Positions 27,201-35,639 of a stretch of 50,070 nucleotides of DNA are shown one piece after another. The notes under the pieces were generated by a model that ran no database searches, had not been told where the DNA came from, and saw only the letters and a list, made by a program, of their open reading frames with translations. Numbering within the stretch: position 1 is the stretch's first letter; every line of letters begins with the position of its first letter. A program made the position numbers and the translations under genes. Source of the DNA: DASZBX01 sp035943635 (GTDB taxonomy: Bacteria; Actinomycetota; Actinomycetes; Streptomycetales; Catenulisporaceae); the NCBI GenBank assembly GCA_035943635.1, contig DASZBX010000121.1:1-50070 (forward strand), given 5' to 3'.

Positions 27201-27724
27201 CCGGCGGCCCGCCCGGCCAGTTCGTCGAGGTCGTAGACGGCCCGGCCCTTGCCGGACCCGGCCAGCCGGGCCGCGCCGATCGCCCGGGACAGGGCCCGGT
27301 ACCCGTCCAGATCCCGGGCCAGCAGCAGCAGGTGCGCGCCGGGCGGATCGGGCATGCCGGTGCGCTCGGACCGGTCCGCGCCGAGCGAGAGCTCGGCCCC
27401 GAACACGGTCTTGAGCCCGACCACGCGGGCGGCCTCGGCCAGCCGCACCGCGCCGTACAGCCCGTCATGGTCCGTGATCGCCAGCGCCTCCAGACCCAGC
27501 CGCGCGGCCTCGGCGGCGAGCGCGTCCGGGTCCGAGGCGCCGTCCTGGAAGGAGAAGGAGCTGTGGCAGTGCAGCTCGGCGTACGGGACCAGCCCGGCGG
27601 CCGGCAGCTGCTGAGCCGCCGGGCGGGCGCCTTTGCCGCCCTTGCCGCGGGCCAGTTCGCCGTGCTTGCCCCAGGACAGCGAGGAGTCCAGTTCCCGCCA
27701 CGGGATGACCGGGTTGAAGCTCAC
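24293..27724 (-). CDS. dnaE2: Error-prone DNA polymerase DnaE2
   Basis: A 1143-aa C-family polymerase. The PHP domain begins AELHCHSSFSFQDGAS and TDHDGLYGAVRLAEAA. The polymerase core has QGRGSAANSAVCYALGITGADP and the catalytic Asp residues of GYPDIDLDIES; the C-terminal OB fold is in GLVNVVCPPAVWERY. A 50-residue insert in the fingers/palm region (minus strand of ~26070-26160) is a low-complexity run of KAEKPE units absent from typical DnaE2. GTG 27724 overlaps the imuB stop (GTGA), so the two are translationally coupled. DnaE2 performs mutagenic translesion synthesis with ImuA' and ImuB during the SOS response. Confidence 0.95.
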   Translation of the reverse strand: MSFNPVIPWRELDSSLSWGKHGELARGKGGKGARPAAQQLPAAGLVPYAELHCHSSFSFQDGASDPDALAAEAARLGLEALAITDHDGLYGAVRLAEAARVVGLKTVFGAELSLGADRSERTGMPDPPGAHLLLLARDLDGYRALSRAIGAARLAGSGKGRAVYDLDELAGRAAGRWAVLTGCRKGLVPAALARGGMEQAGTQLRRLQALFGPENVFVELVDHDAPADDARNDALARLAEAHRAPTVATNNVHYATPGDFPTAAALAALRARLPLADIEGWLPAGPTAHLRSGEEMAARFARFPGILGRTVELARACAVDFGTVAPGLPRTRVPDEHDDPSWLRELVLAGAARRYGPRREHARAYRQLDYELGVIAKQELAGYFLIVHEITTFCREQDILVQGRGSAANSAVCYALGITGADPVQYNLVFERFLSPEREGYPDIDLDIESGRREEVIQHVYQVYGRENSAQVANVITYRPKLALRDAARALGYSPGAQDSFLANQGPYSPLPRARPRRGSEPGGPARPVAEKAEKPEKAEKAEKAEKPEQTPGEDPGIPADVLDLAGRLLNLPRHLGIHSGGMIIADRPIGEVCPTEWARMENRSVVQWDKDDCADAGLVKFDLLGLGMLGALHECFDLVRAHHGVALGLGEVPTEDPRVYDMLCAADSVGVFQVESRAQMATLPRLKPREFYDLVVEVALIRPGPIQGGAVHPYLRRRSGQEPADPPHPLLAEALHRTLGVPLFQEQVMQMAVAAAGFSPAEADALRRAMGSKRSTARMLALRQRLISGMAANDITGDLAEDIYHKLQAFSSYGFPEAHSISFAYLVYVSSYLKFHYPAAFTAALLNNQPMGFYAPSTLINDARHHDVQILGPDVNASAVGAALEAATRPYRRRHEFAAPLPQPAIRTGLAPVTALGRDAAERIVAERAEEGPFRDLEDFVRRTGIARAGLESLATAGAFGSFGLTRRQALWQAGSLAGTTRGQLPGTSGAGRTPDLPPMTAVEQTFADLWSTGSSPDSHPIGHVRGQLAAAGFVTAADLARVPDRRLVRIAGVVTHRQRPPTAGGVCFLSLEDETGLVNVVCPPAVWERYQKVALAYGALLVTGSLERSDHGGGALNVVAGRLAPLRAAGQPERTRRRDFR

Positions 27725-29304
27725 GGGTGCGCCCCCTCCACCCGCCACTCGCCGTGTTCCAGCACCAGCAGCAGCACCCGGCCGTCGGACACCCGGCACT
27801 GCAACCGGGCCCGGCGGCGGCGCCCGTCCGGGTCCCAGCTGCGCTCGTACACCCACGGCCCGGCCCAGCCGAGCACCGTCAGCCGCGCGCCGCCGAGCAC
27901 GAGCACGGCCGGCGGCCCGGTCAGCCGGGCCCGTCCGCTCACCCCGACCGGCGCCCCGGCCGGGTCGAGCAGCTCGGCCGGCAGGGCCTGCGGGTACACC
28001 GCGGACGGCGCGGGCGCCGGGACCGACCCGGGCCACGGCGCGTCCAGGGCCGGGTCCGGTTCGTACGCCTCGCCCCACGGCACCGCCTCGACCCGCGCGG
28101 CCGGCCCGCGCCCGCCGACCGGCCGCAGCCGGACCACCCCGGCGTGCCCGAGCATCGCCTGCACCCGCTCGGCCGCCCGGCCCACCCGGTCCGGCACCTC
28201 CTCGGCGCCCCACAGGGCCTGCTGGCTGCCGGTGTCCACGACCAGCTGGTCCGGGGTCAGCCGCAGCACGGCCACCGGGTCGGCGTGCGGATACGGGTCG
28301 CGGGTGCGCCACCCGTCCAGCTGCCACCGCACCCGCTCGGCCACGGCCGCCGCGGACAGCCGCCCGCCGGCCGCGTCCGCGTGCCGCCACAGCCGCGAGC
28401 AGGACCGGCCGCTGACCGTGGTGATCTGCACGTCCACCCGCACGCAGGCCAGCCCGGCCCCGGCCAGGTTCGCGTGCAAGCGGTCGGCCAGCATCTTCGC
28501 CACGAAGACGACCGGCTCGTCCTGCTCGGCCGGCGGGTCGAGCTCGTGCCCGGCCCCGAGTTCCTCGGGCGGTCGCCGCGCCGCCGGCGGCCGCGGGTCC
28601 AGCCCCCGGGCCAGCCGATGGAACACCACCCCGGCCGCGCCGAACCGGTTCGCCACGTCCGCGGCCGGCAGCGCGGCCAGGGCGCCGAGGGTGCGCACCC
28701 CGAGCCGGTCCAGCAGCCCGGCGAACTGCTCCGGGCAGTCCAGCGCGGCCGGCGGGAACCCGGCCAGGAAGTCCGCGCTGCCGCCCGGCCCGACCACGAC
28801 CGGCCCCTCGGCCCCGGGCGTGCGCGCGGCCAGCCCGGCGGCGAAGATCCCGTCCGCGATCCCCACCCCGACCCCGACCGGGCTGCCCGAGGCCGTGCTC
28901 AACCGGGCGATCTCGTCCCGGACCAGCACGCCCAGCGCGTTCTCGCCGCCGTGGTAGCGGGCCGGCCCGCGCGCGGCCAGGGCCAGCAGCCCCGGCCGGA
29001 TCACCTCCACCCCGGCCGCCACCTGCTCGGCCGCCACCACGACCGGCTCGAACGCCCGCGCCTCGACGGTCTCGTCCCGGCGGTGCAGTTCCAGGTCCGG
29101 GCAGAGGCGCTGGGCGTCCCGCAGGCGCTGGCCGCGGCGCACGCCGGACGCCCGGGCAGCGGGCGAGCAGGCCACCACGATGCGTCGGCCGCCCTCGCCG
29201 GTGAGCACGGCGGCCGGCGCGTCCAGGTCGGCGCCGACCGCGAGGATCGGCCAGTCCGGGCACCAGGCGACCAGGGAGCGGGTGGGGGTGGGGTCCTCCT
29301 TCAT
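27721..29304 (-). CDS. imuB: ImuB, non-catalytic Y-family polymerase homologue
   Basis: A 527-aa protein. The start SLVAWCPDWPILAVG replaces the usual D-x-D/Y-F-A-x-V-E motif of active Y-family polymerases, as known for ImuB, which recruits DnaE2 to the beta clamp without polymerising. The thumb and little-finger region (LLDRLGVRTLGALAALPAADVANRFG, then FVAKMLADRLHANL) is conserved. The C-terminal part ends WDPDGRRRRARLQCRVSDG. It lies 19 bp after imuA' and overlaps dnaE2 by 4 bp. Confidence 0.92.
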   Translation of the reverse strand: MKEDPTPTRSLVAWCPDWPILAVGADLDAPAAVLTGEGGRRIVVACSPAARASGVRRGQRLRDAQRLCPDLELHRRDETVEARAFEPVVVAAEQVAAGVEVIRPGLLALAARGPARYHGGENALGVLVRDEIARLSTASGSPVGVGVGIADGIFAAGLAARTPGAEGPVVVGPGGSADFLAGFPPAALDCPEQFAGLLDRLGVRTLGALAALPAADVANRFGAAGVVFHRLARGLDPRPPAARRPPEELGAGHELDPPAEQDEPVVFVAKMLADRLHANLAGAGLACVRVDVQITTVSGRSCSRLWRHADAAGGRLSAAAVAERVRWQLDGWRTRDPYPHADPVAVLRLTPDQLVVDTGSQQALWGAEEVPDRVGRAAERVQAMLGHAGVVRLRPVGGRGPAARVEAVPWGEAYEPDPALDAPWPGSVPAPAPSAVYPQALPAELLDPAGAPVGVSGRARLTGPPAVLVLGGARLTVLGWAGPWVYERSWDPDGRRRRARLQCRVSDGRVLLLVLEHGEWRVEGAHP

Positions 29305-29323
29305 GTGCCGTGCCCTGCCCGGT

Positions 29324-30373
<1,050 letters not shown>

Positions 30374-30654
30374 TTGAGCGAATAACACTCGGCAAGTGTC
30401 TCCGCGCGGCCCCTGGGTGTCAAACCATGGAGATATCTGACGTCCGCTCAGCCGGGCGGCCGCGGGCGGCGGGCCGGGATGCCGGGACTGGGGATGGTGA
30501 CGTTGGGTAGTCAAAGAAAAGGGGTGATGGCCTGGATGGCTTCCCCGGGTGATTACTCGGAGTGATATTCACTCGTCGTCGATATGGTATGACCTTGTCA
30601 TGTCGAGCGGGCTCGGCCGGCTGCCGACCGGGCCGGGTACAGTACCCTGTCGCA

Positions 30655-31056
30655 ATGGACTTCGACCCGTTTGCCCCGACTGAGGGGTATCTGGCCTTCT
30701 GGCGCGAGTATCACCTCTGTACGCTCAGCACCCTGCGGCCGGACGGGACCCCGCACCTCGTGCCGGTCGGTGTGACCTACCAGCCGCAGGCCGCGGTCGC
30801 CCGGATCATCGCGAGCCGGACCAGCAAGAAGGTCCGCAACGTCCGGGCGGCCGGGCCGGACGGCATGCGCGTGGCGGTGTGCCAGGTGGACCGGGCGCGG
30901 TGGGCCACGCTGGAGGGGGTCGCGACCGTGAGCGACGACCCGCAGCGCGTCGACGAAGCGGTCCGCCGGTACGCCGAGCGTTACCGGATCCCCAGCCCGA
31001 ACCCGGACCGGGTGGTCATCGAGATCGCGGTCGCCCGGGCCATCGGCAACGTGTGA
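30655..31056 (+). CDS. PPOX-class (F420/FMN-binding split barrel) protein
   Basis: A 133-aa split-barrel protein: CTLSTLRPDGTPHLVPVGVTY, then ARIIASRTSKKVRNVRAAG and RARWATLEGVATVSDDPQ. This is the pattern of small Rv1155-like PPOX proteins, many of which bind F420, FMN or heme. TACAGT 12 bp before ATG 30655 and the absence of a ribosome binding site suggest a leaderless or nearly leaderless mRNA. The substrate is not predictable. Confidence 0.85.
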   Translation: MDFDPFAPTEGYLAFWREYHLCTLSTLRPDGTPHLVPVGVTYQPQAAVARIIASRTSKKVRNVRAAGPDGMRVAVCQVDRARWATLEGVATVSDDPQRVDEAVRRYAERYRIPSPNPDRVVIEIAVARAIGNV

Positions 31057-31084
31057 GCCCCAAGCCCAAGCCCAGCCCCAATCC

Positions 31085-31406
31085 CTACCACTCCTGCTCA
31101 GCGGCGCGCACCAACATCTCGTTGACCGCGACCCGGCGATCGCGGGTGACCATATACGCGACCGCGTCGGCGATGTCCTCCGGCCGCAGCGCCTCGATCG
31201 AGTTCACCTGGTTCGTCGCCGCCTCGCGCACGCCGTCGCCCAGATGGGTGACAAGCTCGGTGTCCACGGTCCCGGGCTCGACCACGCCGACCCGGACCCG
31301 CTGCTTGAGCAGTTCCTGCCGCAGGGACTCGGAGAACGCGCCGACGCCGAACTTGGTCAGGGCGTAGCCGCTGCCGCCGGGGCGGGCCACCCGGCCGGCG
31401 GTGGAA
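31085..31406 (-). pseudogene. C-terminal remnant of a short-chain dehydrogenase (SDR)
   Basis: The frame reads SSTAGRVARPGGSGYALTKFG, holding the SDR catalytic Ser region and the Y-x-x-x-K pair, then SESLRQELLKQRVRVGVVEPGTVDTEL and the usual tail. The whole Rossmann half (TGxxxGxG and ~130 residues) is missing. The homology stops at about 31406, where it meets the stop codon of the neighbouring gene, so a deletion joined the two. An ORF starting MARPGG could be made but would lack the catalytic Ser and the cofactor site. Confidence 0.8.
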
Positions 31407-31889
31407 CTAATGCTTGGCGTCGGCGTCGAGCGCCTGCCTGGCCTGCTCCCGCCGCAGCTGCCGGCGCCAGGCCCGGTCCCGGCGCCGGGCGATCCAGGCG
31501 TACGCCGCCGCCTTCGGGCCGCTGCGGACCAGGATCACGAGCGGGCGCTGCGAGCGGAACTGGGCCAGGATGTTCGGCACCTCCTGCGCGCCGAGCTCGG
31601 TCAGCCGGATCGACCGGGCGCCCTCGAACCAGATCACCTCGGCCAGCCCGGACCTGCTCATCGTGGTGCCGAGGTCGAACAGCCGGGACGGGCCGATCAT
31701 CACCTTGACCGCCAGGTCCGGCAGCGGCCAGGCCCGACCGGGCTCGCGCAGCAGCACCCGCAGCGCGTACCGCACCCGCAGATTCAGCGGCGGGGCGCTG
31801 CCCTCGGGCGGCTCTTCCTGGGCTTTGCGCAGGTTACGCATGAACAGCGCCCGACGCAGGCCGCTGCCCAGATCCATCCGATCGCCCAT
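31407..31889 (-). CDS. Putative winged-helix-like hypothetical protein
   Basis: A 160-aa basic protein. VRYALRVLLREPGRAWPLPDLA followed by SRLFDLGTTMSRSGLAEVIWF and SIRLTELGAQEV resembles a winged HTH (helix, recognition helix, wing ending in L-T-x-x-G), but I cannot place it in a family. The C-terminus is rich in Arg/Ala. Its stop codon sits exactly at the SDR deletion boundary, so its C-terminus may have been altered by that event. Confidence 0.6.
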   Translation of the reverse strand: MGDRMDLGSGLRRALFMRNLRKAQEEPPEGSAPPLNLRVRYALRVLLREPGRAWPLPDLAVKVMIGPSRLFDLGTTMSRSGLAEVIWFEGARSIRLTELGAQEVPNILAQFRSQRPLVILVRSGPKAAAYAWIARRRDRAWRRQLRREQARQALDADAKH

Positions 31890-31948
31890 GCTCCGAAGGC
31901 TACCCAGCGGCGCTGCGGACGGCCAGAGCGCGGAGAAGGGGCGCGTTC

Positions 31949-32227
31949 CTACTGGCCGAGAGCGGCGAGTTGCTGGGCGAACGGGACGAAGTCGTCCTCG
32001 TCCGTGTCCCCCTCCGAGGCTGCGCCCGTAGCCGCCGGGTTGACCGCGCTCGCGCTCGCCCGGGCCATGGGCGCGCAGAGCATGAACCTGGCCAGTTCGT
32101 CACCCGCGCGGGTGATGCGTGCGGCGAGTTCGTCGTGGTGCGAGTCGCCCTCGGCGCCCCAGTCCTGGGACGCGGCGTAGACGGCGGTCGGGGTGACCAG
32201 CGCGCGCAGGTCCCTCGCGGTGGCCAT
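31949..32227 (-). CDS. Small hypothetical protein
   Basis: A 92-aa acidic protein starting MATARDLRALVTPTAVYAAS. It is predicted helical, with an Ala/Ser-rich middle and an acidic EGDTDEDDF stretch. No ribosome binding site; the start is 4 bp from a perfect 14-bp palindrome, so transcription probably starts very close to the ATG. No family recognised. Confidence 0.5.
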   Translation of the reverse strand: MATARDLRALVTPTAVYAASQDWGAEGDSHHDELAARITRAGDELARFMLCAPMARASASAVNPAATGAASEGDTDEDDFVPFAQQLAALGQ

Positions 32228-32231
32228 GGTA

Positions 32232-32245
32232 GTTGAAATTTCAAC
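32232..32245. promoter_or_regulatory. Perfect 14-bp palindrome, candidate operator
   Basis: GTTGAAATTTCAAC is a perfect palindrome, strikingly AT-rich for this genome, 4 bp upstream of the start at 32227. MarR-type repressors often bind palindromes of this look; the cognate regulator is not identified. Confidence 0.6.
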
Positions 32246-32664
32246 CAGGTGCTGTAACGTGCGCTGTGGGTGGCCTATTCCAGGGTGGGGGCGAGCTGAT
32301 CACCAGGCCCGCGGCCGCGGAAAATACCTGCTCAGGCGCCGGGAGATCCGAAATCGAGGGGCCCCGCGCGGCGCCGTGACCAGGCTGGCCGAGAGATGTC
32401 CGAGAAGTGGGTCGCGCACATTGACGAAAGACGCCGAGGCAGGTGACGATTCGTCTGGCGACGGCGACCGCAGGGCCGAGCGCGATAATCAGAGGTTTGA
32501 ACGGCCTCCCGGCCAGTGGAACGGCTCACACCACCGGCTGGGATTTCAATGTCCTGAGGCTTCCGGTTCACGTGTCGATCGCGGAGAGTCGGCAGTTCCT
32601 GCGCGGGTACGCCTGGACTACGTACGGTCCCGCTCACCTGTTGGCCAAGCCGGCCCCGGCCGGG
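32246..32664. other. Intergenic region, nothing recognised
   Basis: About 420 bp between the small hypothetical gene and dapF with slightly reduced GC. Reading frames exist on both strands but none has a good start, composition or recognisable content. Confidence 0.5.
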
Positions 32665-33528
32665 TCAGAGCGTCGCGGTGCAGGGCCGGGGCGACCAGCC
32701 CGGGTCGCGCCACGAGCCGTCAGCCACCAGCAGCGCCGGGCCGGTCAGCTCCATCCGGCCGTGCGGGTGCAGGGCGACGTCCAGTTTCCCGCCGAGGGTC
32801 TCGACCACGTAGCGGGCGTCGCCCGGCGCCCGGTCCCGGCGGGCCACGGTGATCACCGCCGCGCACGCCCCGGTGCCGCACGAGTACGTCTCCCCGACGC
32901 CGCGCTCGTACGCGCGCAGCCGCAGTCGCCGCGGTTCCAGGGCGGCGACGAAGTCGAAGGTCACCCCTTCGGGGTACACCGAGGCCGGTTCGTACTCCGG
33001 CGCGCGGTGCAGCGGCCCGGCCTGGGCCACGTCGTCGACCAGCACCACCGCGTGCGGGTTGCCCATGTCCACGTTCACCGAGTCGAGCCACTCGTCGTCG
33101 ACCTTGACCCGGACGGTGCGGTCGCCGAAGATCGGGACCCCCATGTCCACGGTCACGTCCCCGTGCTCCGGCACCCGTACCGTGCGGATGCCCGCGCGGG
33201 TGGCCACCGCGAACTCGCCCGGCTGGGCCAGCCCGTTGTCCACCAGGTACCGGGCGAACACCCGCAGGCCGTTGCCGCACATCGCGCCGAGCGACCCGTC
33301 GGCGTTGCGGTAATCCATGAACCACGGCGCCACCGCGGCGTCCGCCTCGAAGCCCTCGATCCCCGCGGTCGGCGCGACCCGCAGCACCCCGTCCCCGCCG
33401 ATCCCGGTCCGCCGGTCGCACAGGGCCCGGACCAAGGCGGCGTCCAGCGGGGACGCGCCGTCCGGATCCGGCATGACGATGAAGTCGTTGCCGGCGCCGT
33501 GGGCCTTGGTGAAGCGAACCTCGGACAT
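32665..33528 (-). CDS. dapF: Diaminopimelate epimerase
   Basis: A 287-aa protein starting MSEVRFTKAHGAGNDFIVMPD. Catalytic Cys84 is in AMCGNGLR and Cys217 in YSCGTGACAAV; GIGGDGVL and NPHAVVLVDD are the other conserved motifs. It interconverts LL- and meso-diaminopimelate in the lysine/peptidoglycan pathway. The start was placed at ATG 33528 rather than 14 codons upstream because homology begins there. It stands alone; the palindromic elements lie just upstream. A second, altered DapF homologue lies at 35563. Confidence 0.95.
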   Translation of the reverse strand: MSEVRFTKAHGAGNDFIVMPDPDGASPLDAALVRALCDRRTGIGGDGVLRVAPTAGIEGFEADAAVAPWFMDYRNADGSLGAMCGNGLRVFARYLVDNGLAQPGEFAVATRAGIRTVRVPEHGDVTVDMGVPIFGDRTVRVKVDDEWLDSVNVDMGNPHAVVLVDDVAQAGPLHRAPEYEPASVYPEGVTFDFVAALEPRRLRLRAYERGVGETYSCGTGACAAVITVARRDRAPGDARYVVETLGGKLDVALHPHGRMELTGPALLVADGSWRDPGWSPRPCTATL

Positions 33529-33684
33529 GCGTGCGCCCTCATGACTCGGCGGCGGAACGTTCGACGACATCGGATCCTACCGCTGACGGCAGTCGCGGCC
33601 CACAAACAGGCTGTTGTCGCGTGGTGGCGATGTGGGGCGGCGCAGGGTGGGGCCAAGTCCAGGGCTGAGACGGCCGCTGGCCTA

Positions 33685-33742
33685 GGAGTCCGCTGAAGAT
33701 CTTGAAACCGCCCAGGCCATTCCAAGATCTTCAGCGGACTCC
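33685..33742. mobile_element. Miniature palindromic element A (two joined terminal inverted repeats)
   Basis: A perfect 23-bp inverted repeat (33682-33704 and 33723-33745) with an 18-nt loop. Both ends lie in CTAG, so the core is flanked by TA (33683-33684 and 33743-33744), as for elements duplicating TA (IS630/Tc1-mariner, or the IS427 group of IS5). At ~58 bp it is too small for a gene and may be two transposon ends joined after internal deletion. Confidence 0.65.
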
Positions 33743-33744
33743 TA

Positions 33745-33907
33745 GACGAGTTGTTCCGAATTCTGCCGCGGCGAAACGGCTGATCGGCGGCGCCTGGCCG
33801 CACGCCCAGCCACCACCGATCAGCCGTTTCGCCGTGCCCACTCACCCGGCAGGTCAACGCACCAACCAGCAACTCGGCCCAGGCGCCAGAATCCGGAACA
33901 ACTCGTC
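33745..33907. mobile_element. MITE-like palindromic element B
   Basis: Terminal inverted repeats 33745-33765 and 33887-33907 (21 bp, one mismatch), flanked by TA within CTAG on both sides. Inside is a second, perfect 19-bp inverted repeat (33769-33787 with 33816-33834) extendable with mismatches, so the 163-bp unit can fold into a long nested hairpin. It shares its left CTAG with element A. No transposase; a non-autonomous element is the best reading. Confidence 0.75.
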
Positions 33908-34155
33908 TAGTTCCCCCACCCCTTGGGCCCCGGCCGTGCGTCGCGGGCGCGGAAGTAGGCCTCGACCGCGGGCCACGGGATGAGTTTGGCCTGTCCGACG
34001 GTCCGCATCCGCTCCCGCGGGATCGGCCAGGCCGGGTCGGTCTCGGCCAGCCGGGCCAGGCGCTGGCGGGTCATGCTCGGCGCGAGGCCGCGCTCGACCA
34101 CCAGCCTCGCGGCCTCGGTGAGGGTGACCCACTCCCAGGGCGGCTCTTCGGGCAT
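33907..34155 (-). CDS. Excisionase/AlpA-like helix-turn-helix protein
   Basis: An 82-aa protein from ATG 34155 (AGGACGAG 9 bp upstream; an in-frame ATG at 34176 lacks a site). EWVTLTEAARLVVERGLAPSMTRQRLARLAETDPAWPIP is a MerR/excisionase-like HTH, and LIPWPAVEAYFRARDARPG the usual end of helix-turn-helix-17 proteins. The TAG stop is formed by the TA target duplication plus the first base of element B, so the insertion probably cut off the original C-terminus. Possibly an Xis of a vanished integrative element. Confidence 0.6.
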   Translation of the reverse strand: MPEEPPWEWVTLTEAARLVVERGLAPSMTRQRLARLAETDPAWPIPRERMRTVGQAKLIPWPAVEAYFRARDARPGPKGWGN

Positions 34156-34390
34156 CCAGTCTCGTCCTGATTCCATCCCCGTGCGCCCGGATTCGGCGCG
34201 GCGGCCTGCCGTCTGCTCGCACTATACCCGCTGCGGCCGGGCGGTCCGGCGGGCGATCCGGGGCCGGAACGGCGTCGGCCGGACGCGGGCAGACGGCTCC
34301 GGTCAGCGGTCGCCGGAACGGCCGGCGTAGCGGGGCGGCGTCGGCAACGCATCAGAACGCTGTTATTTGCCCGGACCGGCGCCGAATCTA

Positions 34391-34404
34391 TTGCGCTAGC
34401 GCAA
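34391..34404. promoter_or_regulatory. Perfect palindrome TTGCGCTAGCGCAA upstream of the desaturase-like gene
   Basis: A 14-bp perfect palindrome 80 bp before GTG 34485, within a 308-bp spacer (34177-34484) otherwise without recognisable features. The look is that of a TetR-family operator. No TetR gene is adjacent. Confidence 0.6.
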
Positions 34405-34484
34405 CAGATTTGAGATGTTGGACGACGCGACCACCCGACCACTGGGTGGATGTCAGAGGTCGACACAGTTCTGGGGGATGTGGC

Positions 34485-35639
34485 GTGATCGGGGTCTGCG
34501 TCTTCATCGCGCTCGGCGTGGCCGGAGTGGCGTTGCGGCAGGTGGACCGCCTGCATTTCCGCATTCCGGGCCGTCATCAGGGGGCGGGCTCAGTGCCCGA
34601 AATCCTTGCCAGGCAACGGGAACGGGCCAACGACCTCACCCCGGCGCTGCTACTGCTCGGCCACTGGATGGAGATCGCGGCCTGGTGGGGGCCGGCCGCG
34701 CGACTCGGGCCGGCCGAACCTGCCGGGCTGGTCCTGGTCGCCGTCATGACCGCGATCAAGTTCCGCCACCTGCAGGAAGTCAGCCACTTCGCCGCACACG
34801 GCGTGCTGTTCCGGCGCCTGCCGATCGGCGATGCCATCACAGAGTTCTCAGTGCACGCCCCACTCGGCTTCCGTCCGGTCGCGGCCCGGCGCGAGCGGCA
34901 CGTGCGTCGTCACCATCCCAACGCCGCGGTGCCGGATGTCGACCCGAATCTCGACGAACTGCTCGCGGCCGGACTCGGCCCGGGTACGTCAGAGGCCGGA
35001 TTCGTCCGGGCCGTGCTCTTTCCCCTGACGCCGCGCGGCATCGCCACGACGATGCGGGACATGATCGCGAACCTCGGTCGCGACGGTTGGCGAGGATCGT
35101 GGTGGTGGAGAGCGCCGATAGCCGTTCTCATGCCGTTCGCGGCGTTCGCGCTCGGCGGCCTACCGGTCCTCATCGCGGGGTACGTCGTGCCGCGGTTGCT
35201 GCTCTACCCACAGCTGTCCTGGATGTCGCTGCTGGTTGAGCACACGTGGTTCGAACCGGCCGCATCGGATGCAGGACGCAAGGAAACCGAGGCGGACCGA
35301 TGCGTGCGGGTGTACCGGAATCGCAGAGCCCTGGAAACCTTCGCGCGCTGCACCTGGCTGCCCTACGGCGACCTGTATCACTACGCGCATTCAGTACACC
35401 CAGCAGCGCGCTGGAACTACCTGCCGCGCCTTGAGGCGTTGCTCGGCTTCCCGGAACGTACCGCGCCGCGCGTGTTCTTCGGCCGCGATTCGGTGCTCGG
35501 CAAGCTGCGCGCGGCGACCCGCCCTGACTTTGACAAAGACGAGGGCCAACCCCAACCAGCGGTCAGCTCGATCCGGTACGCACTCCGGCCGCTTCCAGCG
35601 CCTGCCGGTTCGCCTCGCTCAGCGCCGCGAAGGCCATGA
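34485..35639 (+). CDS. Membrane fatty-acid-desaturase-like di-iron enzyme
   Basis: A 384-aa protein from GTG 34485 (GGGGGA upstream). Three His clusters fit the membrane desaturase/hydroxylase superfamily: H95, H101 and H105 in FRHLQEVSHFAAHG; H139, H143 and H144 in ERHVRRHHPN; and H299, H302 and H305 in YHYAHSVHPAARWNY. TM segments lie at residues ~2-18, ~60-92, and ~205-250. It would oxidise a C-H bond at the cytoplasmic membrane using a di-iron centre. It is not a close match to ordinary acyl-lipid desaturases. The last 77 bp overlap the convergent DapF-like gene. Substrate unknown; a specialised-metabolism role is an inference. Confidence 0.75.
   Translation: MIGVCVFIALGVAGVALRQVDRLHFRIPGRHQGAGSVPEILARQRERANDLTPALLLLGHWMEIAAWWGPAARLGPAEPAGLVLVAVMTAIKFRHLQEVSHFAAHGVLFRRLPIGDAITEFSVHAPLGFRPVAARRERHVRRHHPNAAVPDVDPNLDELLAAGLGPGTSEAGFVRAVLFPLTPRGIATTMRDMIANLGRDGWRGSWWWRAPIAVLMPFAAFALGGLPVLIAGYVVPRLLLYPQLSWMSLLVEHTWFEPAASDAGRKETEADRCVRVYRNRRALETFARCTWLPYGDLYHYAHSVHPAARWNYLPRLEALLGFPERTAPRVFFGRDSVLGKLRAATRPDFDKDEGQPQPAVSSIRYALRPLPAPAGSPRSAPRRP

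Noticed and set aside
24386..28957. 1500-codon plus-strand frame opposite dnaE2 and imuB
   Set aside because: Pure antisense shadow; the minus-strand frames carry complete polymerase motifs.
32332..32637. 101-codon minus-strand frame between the small hypothetical gene and dapF
   Set aside because: Arg/Pro/Ser-rich, no ribosome binding site, no recognisable motif and no codon bias like that of real genes here.
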